NCBI RefSeq assembly: GCF_000166775.1
Contig: NC_014720.1
Coordinates: 331,001 to 395,000 of the forward strand
DNA: 64,000 bases
From: Caldicellulosiruptor kronotskyensis 2002
Lineage (GTDB): Bacteria > Bacillota > Thermoanaerobacteria > Caldicellulosiruptorales > Caldicellulosiruptoraceae
Reading direction: 5' to 3'
This document shows positions 7,255 through 15,435 of this stretch, piece by piece. How positions within the stretch are numbered: the first letter of the stretch is position 1; the number at the start of each line of letters is the position of its first letter. The translations under genes and the position numbers were made by a program. The notes below the pieces were generated by a model. It made no database searches, was not told where the DNA came from, and saw only the letters and a list, made by a program, of their open reading frames with translations.

Positions 7255-7388
7255 AAGGGCGTAAGTTCCTGTTTCTTGGGGCAGGGGCTATGGCTTTCCC
7301 AAATACCGCCTGCTGGGGCTGGGAAAGCTTTGATGGGCGGACTACAAATACCCCAGCCGCCAAACATGTGCTAATGTGCACAGTTTGG
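7255..7388 (+). ncRNA. Probable omega RNA region of the second TnpB element
   Basis: Between the tnpB stop and the right tip the sequence is GC-richer than its surroundings and structured. GCTTTCCC 7293-7300 pairs with GGGAAAGC 7321-7328, and the terminal hairpin spans 7360-7388. It holds no gene. By analogy with other TnpB elements it would form the guide-RNA scaffold, with the guide starting just after 7393. The true 5' end probably lies inside the tnpB gene. Confidence 0.5.
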
Positions 7389-7408
7389 TTGACCAGGAGT
7401 TTTGAAAA

Positions 7409-8071
7409 ATGGAATATTTAAAACCTTCAAATCTTCTAAATCTTGTCATATCACCTACTAAAGTATTTCAGAAAATAAAAGAAAAATCAGATTTTTTAGT
7501 TTTAGTACTTATAATATCATTAATATCGGCACTTTCTGTTCTGTGCATACCAAAGATACCTGACGAGGTTTTATTAGAACATGTGAAGAAAACAGTTGAA
7601 GACCCTAATTTGCAAGAAACAGCACTAAAGAGTTTAAAAGTTACAATGTCACCTGTATTTTTAGCAGCAACAACATTTGTAAAAGATATTATTTCATTTT
7701 TTATAGTCTCATTTATTTTGCTCATAATTGTCAGGCTCGCAGGTGGCGAGATTGACTACAAAAAGGCACTTACAATTGTAGCTGTTGCAAATCTTGTAAT
7801 GATTCCTTATTACATTTTCTATGCTATATATGCCAGGGTCATAAATTTAAATATGCTGGATGTCCAAATGGATTTTAAATATTTTATAAGAACATACCTA
7901 CATGTATTTTCTATCTGGCGGTATGTACTGATTGGTGTTGGAGTTTTTACTGTCTGTGAACTTAACAAAGCAAAAACTGCAATTGTTACAGCTGTGTATA
8001 CTATAATTACCCTCATAATGCCAATTATTTCGCTGTTTTCGCAAAACATTATGAAGTTTGGTGCTAAATAG
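7409..8071 (+). CDS. Yip1-domain membrane protein
   Basis: A 220-residue protein with about five hydrophobic segments (near residues 27-45, 85-115, 125-150, 168-186 and 192-212). Its start, LLNLVISPTKVFQKIKEKSDF, is typical of bacterial Yip1-domain proteins, in which a short amphipathic PxxVFxxI motif precedes the membrane bundle. The biochemical role of these proteins is unknown. AGGAG 7395-7399 precedes ATG 7409. It is the first gene of an operon with an HlyD-type adaptor and an FtsX-type permease, so it may assist that exporter. The TnpB element lies directly upstream. Confidence 0.75.
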   Translation: MEYLKPSNLLNLVISPTKVFQKIKEKSDFLVLVLIISLISALSVLCIPKIPDEVLLEHVKKTVEDPNLQETALKSLKVTMSPVFLAATTFVKDIISFFIVSFILLIIVRLAGGEIDYKKALTIVAVANLVMIPYYIFYAIYARVINLNMLDVQMDFKYFIRTYLHVFSIWRYVLIGVGVFTVCELNKAKTAIVTAVYTIITLIMPIISLFSQNIMKFGAK

Positions 8072-8090
8072 AAAAGGAGAGTATTCTCAT

Positions 8091-9737
8091 ATGCAAAATA
8101 GTGCAAAAGGACTAAAAAATTGGCAAAAAGTAGTAATCATAGTTTTGCTTATCTTAGTGGGATTTATTTTAACACTTGTTTTAACAATGCCGTCCGGAAG
8201 CAAAAAGAATGCTTCATCTAAGCCCAAGACTGCAAAAGTACAGAAGATTTCTTTGAAGCAAAGCCTTTTGGTATCTGGTACTGTGCAAAGCAGAAACACA
8301 AAAAATGTTATATCAAAAGTAAATGGAACTTTAGAAAAAATTTTTGTCAAAAACGGGCAGTATGTCAAAAAAGGAGATTTAATCGCTAAGATAGATGACA
8401 GCCAGGCAGTTTTTAAGATAGAGACTTTGAAAAGACAGCTTCTTGATCTTGAACTTCAAAGAGAAAATTTTCAAAGACAGCTTCAAAACTTTATCTTAAA
8501 ATCTCCTCAAGATGGATTTATCCAAAACCTTGTGGCAGAAGAAGGCTTACTTGTCAGCCAAGGAATGCAGCTAATGACTATTGTAGATGATTCAAAGATG
8601 AAGCTGAGCGTGCAACTTCCTGCCTGGTGCTATGGAAAGGTAAAACAGGGCCAGAAGACAGAGGTTGTGGTATCAGACCTTATGGATAGGGTCGACGGTG
8701 TTGTTGCAGGCTTGGGAAGCAGGATATACAAAAATCAGGATGGTGCGATGGTGTTTGATGCAAAGGTGGCAGTTTCAAACAAAAATGGTAGTTTGACTGA
8801 GGGTATGAGGGCAAGTGTAAGTTTAAAGCTTTCAAACGGTGAAAAAGTGACATCGCTTAGCGAAGGTATTTTAGAGGTATTTTCAAAAAAGAGCATTGTA
8901 AGTCCTGTGTCTGGCAGAATAGAAAAGGTTTTTGTTGAAAATGGGCAGAAGGTAAAAACAGGTAGCTTGCTTTTGAAATTTGCGACAGATGATATCGAGA
9001 TGCAAATAAAACAGCTTGATTTGAAGATAGAAGATGTAAAATCCCAGATAGAAGCAGCTGAAGATGATTTAAAAAACTATAAAATTTTATCACCAATTGG
9101 TGGTAAAATAACTGATTTAAATTTTCAGGATGGCGATATTGTCACTGCAGGGCAGCTGATATGTTCAGTATATGACCCGAAACACCTTGTGATAAGTGCT
9201 CAGGTAGAAGAACTTGACATTTTGAAAATAAAGCCAGGGCAGAAAGTTAACATAAAACTTGATGCGGTAGGAAGTACAAAGAGTAATTCTATAGAAGGAT
9301 ATGTTACAGAGATTTCTGAAAAGGCTCAAGCAGATAGTAGCAGCATCTCAAAGTTTGTTGTTAAAATAGAGTTTGAAAATAACAACAGTATAAAAATTGG
9401 GATGCACGCAGAAGCAGAGATTATCTTAAAGTCCAAGGAAAATGCGCTTGTTGTACCAGTTGAAGCAGTTCATAAGGAAAATGGAAAATATTATGTGTAT
9501 GTTTACACACAACAAAAGGCTAAAACTTCTGAGAAAAACAAAGATCAAAAAACCAGCCAGAAAAAAGATGAGTACGGACTTGACAGCTCTTACTATAAAG
9601 ATGCAGAAAAAAGACAGGTCAAACTTGGTATGACAACAGATAAATATGTTGAAATTTTGGAGGGACTTACCGAAGGCGAAGAAGTAGTGCTACCAAAGTT
9701 TGATAGTGAAAAACAGGGTCAAAGTCTTTTTTACTAA
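8091..9737 (+). CDS. HlyD/MacA-like efflux adaptor protein
   Basis: A 548-residue membrane-anchored adaptor. One N-terminal membrane helix (about residues 13-33) is followed by two lipoyl-like/barrel-sandwich units, each with GxxxKIFVKNGQYVKKGDLIAKI-type repeats (about 85-110 and 275-300). Short coiled-coil stretches and a beta-barrel with a VPVEAV strand follow near the end. This doubling makes it longer than typical MacA adaptors (about 380 residues) such as the one at 42414. Such adaptors join an ABC permease to extracytoplasmic substrates. ATG 8091 is chosen for AAAGGAGAG 8073-8081. The permease gene begins 21 bases after its stop. Confidence 0.85.
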   Translation: MQNSAKGLKNWQKVVIIVLLILVGFILTLVLTMPSGSKKNASSKPKTAKVQKISLKQSLLVSGTVQSRNTKNVISKVNGTLEKIFVKNGQYVKKGDLIAKIDDSQAVFKIETLKRQLLDLELQRENFQRQLQNFILKSPQDGFIQNLVAEEGLLVSQGMQLMTIVDDSKMKLSVQLPAWCYGKVKQGQKTEVVVSDLMDRVDGVVAGLGSRIYKNQDGAMVFDAKVAVSNKNGSLTEGMRASVSLKLSNGEKVTSLSEGILEVFSKKSIVSPVSGRIEKVFVENGQKVKTGSLLLKFATDDIEMQIKQLDLKIEDVKSQIEAAEDDLKNYKILSPIGGKITDLNFQDGDIVTAGQLICSVYDPKHLVISAQVEELDILKIKPGQKVNIKLDAVGSTKSNSIEGYVTEISEKAQADSSSISKFVVKIEFENNNSIKIGMHAEAEIILKSKENALVVPVEAVHKENGKYYVYVYTQQKAKTSEKNKDQKTSQKKDEYGLDSSYYKDAEKRQVKLGMTTDKYVEILEGLTEGEEVVLPKFDSEKQGQSLFY

Positions 9738-9758
9738 AAAAGGGGAAGATGTTGCAAG

Positions 9759-10946
9759 ATGGAGAAGTTTTTGCTTGCTTGTAAGATGGCAATCCAGAGC
9801 ATTTTTCTCAACAGGGTAAGGTCATTTCTGACACTTCTTGGTGTTGTCATAGGAGTTGGAGCGGTGGTTGCAGCTGTGGGGCTTGCTGAAGGAACAACAG
9901 CCGGTATTACGAAAGAGATAGAAAAACTTGGCACAAACATTGTGTATGTTATTATAAATCCAGCTTCAAGGAGTGAAGATATTTCAGTTGATGAATTCTT
10001 AGAATTTGCAAGAAAAAATAGCGATGTTATTTTGGGTGTAAGCCCATTTGTTCAATATCCTGCTCAAGCACTTTTCAGAGGAAAAAAAGAGGAGTGCCAG
10101 GTTATTGGTGCAACAGCCGAGTACATGATGATACAAAATCTTGCACTTTCAAAAGGAAGGTTTGTAAGTCCTGTAGACAGTGATTTTAGGCAAAAGGTGG
10201 CGGTTGTAGGTTCAAGGATACAAAAAAAGCTATTTGATAATAAAAATCCTGTAGGGAATGAGATAAATGTAAATGGTCAAGTTTTCAAGGTGGTTGGAGT
10301 TTTAAAAGAAAAGCAGGGCAGTAGAGATAACACAATAGACGACAGCGTTATAGTGCCTTTATTTGCTTTGAATAGTATGTTTGCAGGTGACTATGCTCTT
10401 ATAAAAAATTTTTTAGTTCGCACAGTTTCTTCAGAGAAGAATGGAGAAGTTAAAAAAAGAGTAAAAGCATATTTGAGCGGTATTATAAAAAAAGAGGAAA
10501 ACTATTCGGTTTATGATATGTCAGAGCTTATGTCGGCGCTCAGTCGAATAACCTATCTTTTAATGATAATCCTTGGAGGTATTGCTACAATTTCTCTTGT
10601 AGTTGGTGGAATTGGGATAATGAACATTATGCTTGTATCTGTAACAGAAAGAACAAGAGAAATTGGAATTAGAAAAGCAATTGGGGCAAAGAGAAGTGAT
10701 ATAAGAGTTCAATTTCTCATAGAGTCAATGGTTATAACAGGTGTTGGTGGTATAATTGGGATATTACTTGGTTTTTTAGTGATAGCGGTGGGAATTTCAA
10801 AGATTCCTGGAGTTGAGCCTGTGTATTCTTTAAAGTGGGCTTTTGTAGCTTTTGGGATTTCTGTTTTGACAGGAATTATTTTTGGAATGCTTCCAGCAGA
10901 GAAGGCAGCACGCTTGAATCCTATTGAGGCGCTGAGGTACGAATAA
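9759..10946 (+). CDS. MacB/FtsX-type ABC transporter permease
   Basis: A 395-residue permease with the MacB layout: an N-terminal helix (SIFLNRVRSFLTLLGVVIGVGAVV), a periplasmic-type MacB core domain (residues about 45-260), and three C-terminal helices around VGGIGIMNIMLVSVTERTREIGIRKAIGAK and ending KAARLNPIEALRYE. These mechanotransmission permeases drive extracytoplasmic efflux or signalling with a separate ATPase. No ATP-binding gene is encoded in this operon, unlike the related set at 40486-43580, so the ATPase may be shared or may have been lost. Confidence 0.88.
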   Translation: MEKFLLACKMAIQSIFLNRVRSFLTLLGVVIGVGAVVAAVGLAEGTTAGITKEIEKLGTNIVYVIINPASRSEDISVDEFLEFARKNSDVILGVSPFVQYPAQALFRGKKEECQVIGATAEYMMIQNLALSKGRFVSPVDSDFRQKVAVVGSRIQKKLFDNKNPVGNEINVNGQVFKVVGVLKEKQGSRDNTIDDSVIVPLFALNSMFAGDYALIKNFLVRTVSSEKNGEVKKRVKAYLSGIIKKEENYSVYDMSELMSALSRITYLLMIILGGIATISLVVGGIGIMNIMLVSVTERTREIGIRKAIGAKRSDIRVQFLIESMVITGVGGIIGILLGFLVIAVGISKIPGVEPVYSLKWAFVAFGISVLTGIIFGMLPAEKAARLNPIEALRYE

Positions 10947-10958
10947 AAATATAAAATG

Positions 10959-11060
10959 GGCAAGGTAGCAAACCCTTATAAGAGTTGAACATAGAAGAAG
11001 CTTTAACTTTCCAAATAGTACGGATAATAGCTCAGGTTTTGCCACCTTGCCTCTTTATTT
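10959..11060. terminator. Convergent terminator between the permease and sufB genes
   Basis: GGCAAGGTAGCAAA from 10959 pairs, with one mismatch, with TTTTGCCACCTTGCC ending at 11051. It is followed by a T-rich stretch on the plus strand. The loop is long (about 60 bases). Confidence 0.5.
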
Positions 11061-12311
11061 TTACATATTTTCTTCTTGTGTTTGCAGAATAAGCTCTTGA
11101 ACGTAATTTTCAAGTTGTTTTGGAAGACCAAGTATCTTTACATCCATGAAACCTTGAGTGATTAAGGATATTGCCTCATCTTTTGAAAGTCCCCTGCTCA
11201 TAAGATATTCAACTTCTTCCTCAGCAATTGGACCAATTGCAGCCTCATGTGAAAGATGACTTTGCGGTGCGCCATCTGATAATAGTTCTGGCACAGCGTA
11301 CATAAGTCCATTGTCTGATAGAAGAATTCCTCTACAGTCAAGGTGTGCTTTTGATACATTGTGTCTTGCTTCTAAAATTCCGCGCGAGTATATCTTTGCG
11401 CTGTCTTTTACAATTGCCCTTGATATTGCTTGACCACTTGAATTTTCACCTTCCAGTATTATATGTGATCCCATGTCAATTTCTGAGTCTTTTAATCCGT
11501 AGAGCAAAGAGTTAAAAGAAGCAACAGCGTTTTTACCTTTCAAAACCGCAACAGGGAATGACTGTATTGACTTTACAGGCTTTAGAAGAACATAATTTGA
11601 AACAAACACAGCATCATCTTCTACAACCGTAACCCCGCGTGGTCTGACATAGAAATCTTCTGCCCAGTTGTGAACCATTGTAAATGTGAGCTTGCTTCCT
11701 TTTTCAAGATAAAACTCAGAAATTCCAATATGAAGTCCTTCTTTAACTTTTGGTGCTGTTGCGCATCCGTTAATTATTTGAACCTCAGCACCTTCTTCTA
11801 ATATGACAATATTGTGGACGTTTTGTATCCTTGCATTTTCCTGCAAAAGCAGACACGCCTGTATTGGCTTTTCCACCTTCTGCCCTTTGAACACTCTTAT
11901 AAAATACCCATGGGCAGGATGCATTGCTGAAAATGCAGTGTATTTATCCTTATCAGGCTTTACCGCTTTCCAGAGATACTTTTCGCGAACCTCTGGATAC
12001 TTTTCCAAAGCTTCATTTATATCCAAAATCTCAATCTGGCCATGGTACCTTTGCTGAAGTCTTCTGTATACAACAGAGTGGTCAAGTTGCAAAAAACTTC
12101 CTGACCGACCTTCTTCAGATACCTCTATTCCTGCATTTAGTATTGTCTTTTGAATCTCTTCTGGAAGTTTAGATAGCTCTGAAATCTGTTCTTTTTCTTC
12201 TGCTTCTTCAAATTGGGAAAGATCAATGTCTTGTCCATAAGCTGCCTTTTTATTTAAAGCTGACTTTGCAAGCTCTAAAATCTTTTCATCTATATAGTGT
12301 CTTGAAGACAA
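11061..12311 (-). CDS. sufB: SUF Fe-S assembly scaffold SufB/SufD family protein
   Basis: A 416-residue SufBD-family protein with the right-handed beta-helix signature in the centre (HNIVILEEGAEVQIINGCA, GSKLTFTMVHNW) and the C-terminal SRGILEARHNVSKAHLDCRGILLSD and PQSHLSHEAAIGPI region. With SufC it forms the complex that builds Fe-S clusters. The C-terminal cysteine (HLDCRG) and the histidine in LSHEAAIG match the residues used for assembly in SufB/SufD. The TTG start at 12311 has GGGAGGTG at ideal spacing and overlaps sufC by 22 bases. Only SufC and one SufB are encoded here, with no SufS, SufU or second SufD, as in the minimal SMS-type systems of anaerobes. Confidence 0.88.
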   Translation of the reverse strand: MSSRHYIDEKILELAKSALNKKAAYGQDIDLSQFEEAEEKEQISELSKLPEEIQKTILNAGIEVSEEGRSGSFLQLDHSVVYRRLQQRYHGQIEILDINEALEKYPEVREKYLWKAVKPDKDKYTAFSAMHPAHGYFIRVFKGQKVEKPIQACLLLQENARIQNVHNIVILEEGAEVQIINGCATAPKVKEGLHIGISEFYLEKGSKLTFTMVHNWAEDFYVRPRGVTVVEDDAVFVSNYVLLKPVKSIQSFPVAVLKGKNAVASFNSLLYGLKDSEIDMGSHIILEGENSSGQAISRAIVKDSAKIYSRGILEARHNVSKAHLDCRGILLSDNGLMYAVPELLSDGAPQSHLSHEAAIGPIAEEEVEYLMSRGLSKDEAISLITQGFMDVKILGLPKQLENYVQELILQTQEENM

Positions 12312-13030
12312 TTTTCACACCTCCCGAACCCATTCTGTCTAATCTCTTCAAATAAATCTTCAGCTGAACCTGAACATACAAGTTTTCCATCCATCAAAAT
12401 GTGACCTTTGTCTGCGCTAACATAATCCAAAATGTACCCTGTGTGTGTAACAATCAAGCCGGAGGTGTGACGCTTTTTTATCTTTTCACCTTTCAGAAGC
12501 TTTTTAATCAGATTTCCCAAAAGGGTAATGTTGTCAAGGTCAACACCTGACTCTGGCTCATCCAAAAGAACAAGGCTTGGCTTTTGACACAAAAGCTGCA
12601 GAAGTTCAGACCTTTTCATCTCACCACCAGAAAATCCATAATTTACTTCTCTTGATAGGTGTTCTTCTAAATTTAAAATTCTTGCATATTCTTGTATGTC
12701 AGCATCGGTGTTTCTTATAGATTTTATTATTTCAGCAAGCTTTTGAAGTTCAACACCTCTTATAGCTGGTGGTTTTTGGAACATCATTCCAATTCCAAGT
12801 TTTGCTCTTTCATGTGTTGGCATGTATGTGATGTCAATACCATTGAAAATTATCTTGCCGTACGTTATTTTGTATTTTGGAAGACCCATTATGCTCATCA
12901 TGAGTGTTGTCTTTCCACTTCCGTTTGGACCAAATAGAATATGAGTTTCTCCGTCGGGGATGGTAAGTGAAACTCCTTTTAAAATTTCTTTTGAGCCAAC
13001 CTCCACATGAAGGTCAACGATTTCAAGCAT
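12290..13030 (-). CDS. sufC: SUF system ATPase SufC
   Basis: A 246-residue ABC ATPase with Walker A GPNGSGKTT (about residues 35-43), signature FSGGEMKR, Walker B LVLLDEPESGVD and an H-loop IVTHTG. The GEMKR after the signature and the length are typical of SufC, which powers cluster assembly on SufB. It is the first gene of the sufCB pair, and its stop lies inside sufB. A TATAAT on the minus strand at 13086-13081 is a likely -10. Confidence 0.92.
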   Translation of the reverse strand: MLEIVDLHVEVGSKEILKGVSLTIPDGETHILFGPNGSGKTTLMMSIMGLPKYKITYGKIIFNGIDITYMPTHERAKLGIGMMFQKPPAIRGVELQKLAEIIKSIRNTDADIQEYARILNLEEHLSREVNYGFSGGEMKRSELLQLLCQKPSLVLLDEPESGVDLDNITLLGNLIKKLLKGEKIKKRHTSGLIVTHTGYILDYVSADKGHILMDGKLVCSGSAEDLFEEIRQNGFGRCENCLQDTI

Positions 13031-13201
13031 TTTTGTAACATCTCCTTGTCAAAATAGATTTAAAATTTTCTAACTTAATTATTATACCACCAAAATTGCA
13101 TTTGCTAACAACAAAGATTTGGCATAAAATCTAAATCAACTTAAGAAAATTGTGGTAAAATAATATCATAATTGATTTTTTATAAAGGGTGAATTTAAAA
13201 A

Positions 13202-13528
13202 ATGAAATTAGTTTTGGCCATTGTGTCAGAAGTGGATAGAAATAAACTGAACCTTGCACTTATTGAAAATGGTATTCCTGCAACAATTATATATTCAACA
13301 GGTGGTTTTTTGAATAGGGGCACTGTTACATTCATGATAGGTGCTGAAGATGACAGGCTTGATGAGGTGATTGAGCTTATAAAAAAGAATGTATCAGAAA
13401 GGAAAGAGGTTTCAAAGTCTACTTTGCCACCAGCGCTGCAGAGCTTGTTTTTTGTGAGCAAACAAAAGATTGAACAAGGCGGTGCTGTAATTTTTGTATT
13501 AGATATTGAAAACTTCTTGAAAGTTTGA
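13202..13528 (+). CDS. darA: P-II-like cyclic-di-AMP receptor
   Basis: A 108-residue protein of the PstA/DarA family: ferredoxin-like strands KLVLAIVSEVDRNKLNLALIENG, the loop TIIYSTGGFLNRGTVTFMIGAEDDRLDEVIELIK, and a C-terminal strand VIFVLDIENFLKV. The STGGFL motif is the c-di-AMP-binding loop in family members; N and G residues following it are kept. These trimers sense the osmotic and cell-wall messenger c-di-AMP; the downstream target is not known. It is followed after 58 bases by the flavoprotein gene, which has its own promoter and operator. Confidence 0.85.
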   Translation: MKLVLAIVSEVDRNKLNLALIENGIPATIIYSTGGFLNRGTVTFMIGAEDDRLDEVIELIKKNVSERKEVSKSTLPPALQSLFFVSKQKIEQGGAVIFVLDIENFLKV

Positions 13529-13544
13529 AATGATAGTTTTAAAA

Positions 13545-13565
13545 TATACCCTGTATGGGTATAAT
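13545..13565 (+). promoter_or_regulatory. CsoR/CstR-type operator overlapping a -10 box
   Basis: A perfect inverted repeat, TATACCC (13545-13551), five bases, GGGTATA (13557-13563), overlaps TATAAT 13560-13565. The ATACCC/GGGTAT arms match operators of the CsoR/CstR/FrmR repressor family, which respond to copper, persulfide or aldehydes. The repressor gene is not in the window. Confidence 0.6.
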
Positions 13566-13586
13566 AATATGGGGGTGAAGTTGAAG

Positions 13587-14459
13587 ATGATTTATGATTG
13601 TGCTGTGATTGGGGCAGGACCAGCGGGCTTATCTGCTGCTATAAATCTTGCTCAGACAAACAGAAGTGTTGTTGTATTTGCAACAAAACAGGAAGACTCC
13701 AGTATCTACAGGGCACCTGAAGTGAATAACTACCTCGGATTTCACGGTGTAACAGGAAAAGAACTTTTGCAGTCATTTTATGATCATGCAAAAAAAATGG
13801 GTATTGAGATTATCTACAAAAAGGTAATAAACTTTTACAAATCAGGTGATATCTTCACGATAAATGCAAACAACGAGTTTTTTGAAGCATATTCTGTTAT
13901 TTTAGCAATTGGCACACCAAAGAAAACTCTTTTAGAAAATGAGTCTGAGTTTGTAGGAAGAGGAATTTCGTACTGTGCTGTTTGCGATGGAATGTTGTAT
14001 AGAGGAAGAGATATTGCAGTGATTGGGGAAAGTGAGGAAGCTGAAGAAGAGGCTGAGTATTTGTCTGAGCTTGCTCAAAAGGTATATTATATACCACTTT
14101 ACAAAAAAAATAAGTTTCATTTTAAAGACAATGTTGAGATTGTTTTGGCACGTCCAAAAGGTGTATATGGAGAAGATTTTGTAAATGCATTAGAGCTTGA
14201 AGACAGGATATTAAATGTTGATGGAGTTTTTATAATAAGAAAGACTATGCCTGCTGACCAGCTAATTTATGGACTTGAATTTACAGAAGATGGGCACATA
14301 AAAGTTGACAGCAAGATGCAAACATCTATTGAAGGACTTTTTGCAGCAGGCGATGTAGTGGGAAGGCCTTATCAAGTTGCAAAAGCTGTAGGTGAGGGTC
14401 AGATTGCCGGGCTTTCAGCCTCAACATATGTGAAGATGGTAAAAGAAAAGCAAAAGTAA
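13587..14459 (+). CDS. Thioredoxin-reductase-like flavoprotein with degenerate NADPH site
   Basis: A 290-residue protein of the low-molecular-weight thioredoxin reductase fold. The FAD motif GAGPAGLSAA is at about residues 9-18, the redox pair CAVC at 130-133, and the second FAD motif TSIEGLFAAGDV near the end. In NADPH-dependent enzymes a GGGxxA motif and HRRxxxR follow; here they read VIGESEEAEEEA (145-156) and YYIPLYKKNKF, so neither motif is intact. Ferredoxin-dependent flavin thioredoxin reductases of clostridia show comparable loss, which makes ferredoxin a possible donor (inference). ATG 13587 is chosen for GGGGGTG at 13571-13577. The gene lies behind a CsoR-type operator. Confidence 0.82.
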   Translation: MIYDCAVIGAGPAGLSAAINLAQTNRSVVVFATKQEDSSIYRAPEVNNYLGFHGVTGKELLQSFYDHAKKMGIEIIYKKVINFYKSGDIFTINANNEFFEAYSVILAIGTPKKTLLENESEFVGRGISYCAVCDGMLYRGRDIAVIGESEEAEEEAEYLSELAQKVYYIPLYKKNKFHFKDNVEIVLARPKGVYGEDFVNALELEDRILNVDGVFIIRKTMPADQLIYGLEFTEDGHIKVDSKMQTSIEGLFAAGDVVGRPYQVAKAVGEGQIAGLSASTYVKMVKEKQK

Positions 14460-14500
14460 AAAGGACTGATTCGGCGAAAAGCCGATGAGGTCCTTTTTGA
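14460..14500. terminator. Bidirectional terminator
   Basis: A stem AAAGGAC 14460-14466 with GTCCTTT 14490-14496, and an inner stem TCGGC/GCCGA around a GAAAA loop, with A and T runs on both sides. It serves the flavoprotein gene and the convergent hypothetical gene. Confidence 0.85.
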
Positions 14501-14503
14501 TTT

Positions 14504-14851
14504 TTACTCCCAGTACAACAGGCTCAAAAACATATTTGCAAGCTTTGCCTGCTCTTCAAGAGTGTTTTGAGGTGTTGTACCAAAATATATAGGTACGATT
14601 TCTCTTGATTCCAAAGTCCACAAGAATGCTTTGAATTTTGGGTATTTATGGGTATTTTGCTGCATAAACCACAGAAGGTCGCACAGGTTTTTGTAAAGAT
14701 CTGAGTTTCTTTCTCTTTCCTGTTTGAATTTATTCAAATCTACAATGAGCTCAAACACCTTTGCAATCTTGTATCTGAATTCATCTTGTGCACTACTATT
14801 TTCAAAACTTTTGCAAAAGTTCTGGTAGCTTTCGCAAAATATCCTATACAT
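14504..14851 (-). CDS. Hypothetical protein
   Basis: A 115-residue, mostly helical, soluble-looking protein (FRYKIAKVFELIVDLNKFKQERE, LYKNLCDLLWFMQQN) with four cysteines but no recognisable metal motif, signal or membrane segment. The family is not recognised. It is a single gene, converging on the flavoprotein gene. Confidence 0.6.
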   Translation of the reverse strand: MYRIFCESYQNFCKSFENSSAQDEFRYKIAKVFELIVDLNKFKQERERNSDLYKNLCDLLWFMQQNTHKYPKFKAFLWTLESREIVPIYFGTTPQNTLEEQAKLANMFLSLLYWE

Positions 14852-14930
14852 TGTACCTCAACCGGAAAATTTGCAGGTTTTAAAGACTATTATACACCAG
14901 CTGCTAAAAAATTTAAAAACAAAAAATAAA

Positions 14931-14967
14931 AGGGCAGCTGTGAAATGTTACCGCCTTAAGCCGCCCT
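14931..14967 (-). terminator. Terminator of the FmdB-type gene
   Basis: Plus-strand AGGGCAGC 14931-14938 pairs with GCCGCCCT 14960-14967 (one G-U pair). Read on the minus strand it is followed by a T-rich run at 14930-14916. Confidence 0.65.
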
Positions 14968-14971
14968 CTTA

Positions 14972-15190
14972 TTAAAACCCACAAGACCCACCGCAGCATC
15001 CGCTTGAGCATGAATATCCGCCGCTGTCTGAACGCGAAGATGAGATTATATTGACGCTTTTGAAAACTGCCTCAAGCTCATGACTGTGGCAGTTTGGACA
15101 TTCAATCTCTTTGTTTTCCCTCTCTTTAATTGATGCTCTAACATTGAACTCCTCACCACAATCTTTGCACCTCAAATCGTAAAATGGCAT
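14972..15190 (-). CDS. FmdB-type zinc ribbon protein
   Basis: A 72-residue protein beginning MPFYDLRCKDCGEEF, the FmdB zinc-ribbon start, with the second cysteine pair IECPNCHSHEL. The C-terminal tail is rich in glycine, serine and cysteine (YSCSSGCCGGSCGF). Family members are small regulators or accessory metal-binding proteins whose role is usually unknown. It is monocistronic. Confidence 0.85.
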   Translation of the reverse strand: MPFYDLRCKDCGEEFNVRASIKERENKEIECPNCHSHELEAVFKSVNIISSSRSDSGGYSCSSGCCGGSCGF

Positions 15191-15435
15191 ACCTTATACC
15201 CCCTTAAGAACAATGAATATCTTAATATTTATTATAAGCAGCATTGAATATTATGTCAATATACTATAGTAGGGTATACTTAAAAAACGAACAAATATCA
15301 ACTAAAATGAAATGCATTTGAGTATTCAAGAGATTACGCAATATATCTTTAAGCATTTGTTTTTATGGTATAATCATTTTTGAACCAACAAGAAAGTTGA
15401 AAAAAATAATAAAACGTTTTGAGGGTGAAGGGTAT

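Larger units (their letters stand above)
5619..7393 (+). mobile_element. TnpB-bearing insertion element flanked by TTGACCA
   Basis: TTGACCA occurs at 5614-5620 and again at 7389-7395. The right tip has a long imperfect hairpin: CCAAAC 7360-7365 with GTTTGG 7383-7388, and TGTGC 7367-7371 with GCACA 7378-7382. It is followed at once by TTGAC. TTGAC-type motifs are used as targets and right-end cleavage sites by IS605-type elements. A weaker TTGAAT/ATTCAA hairpin lies near the left end (about 5629-5650). Codons at about 5635-5735 read like the start of an IS607-type TnpA (RRTLINWEKEELI), so the family assignment between IS605 and IS607 is not settled. Confidence 0.6.

Noticed and set aside
13031..13201. 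Riboswitch upstream of the c-di-AMP receptor gene
   Set aside because: The 171-bp spacer is AT-rich with no conserved ydaO-type or other aptamer core; only promoter-like elements were seen.
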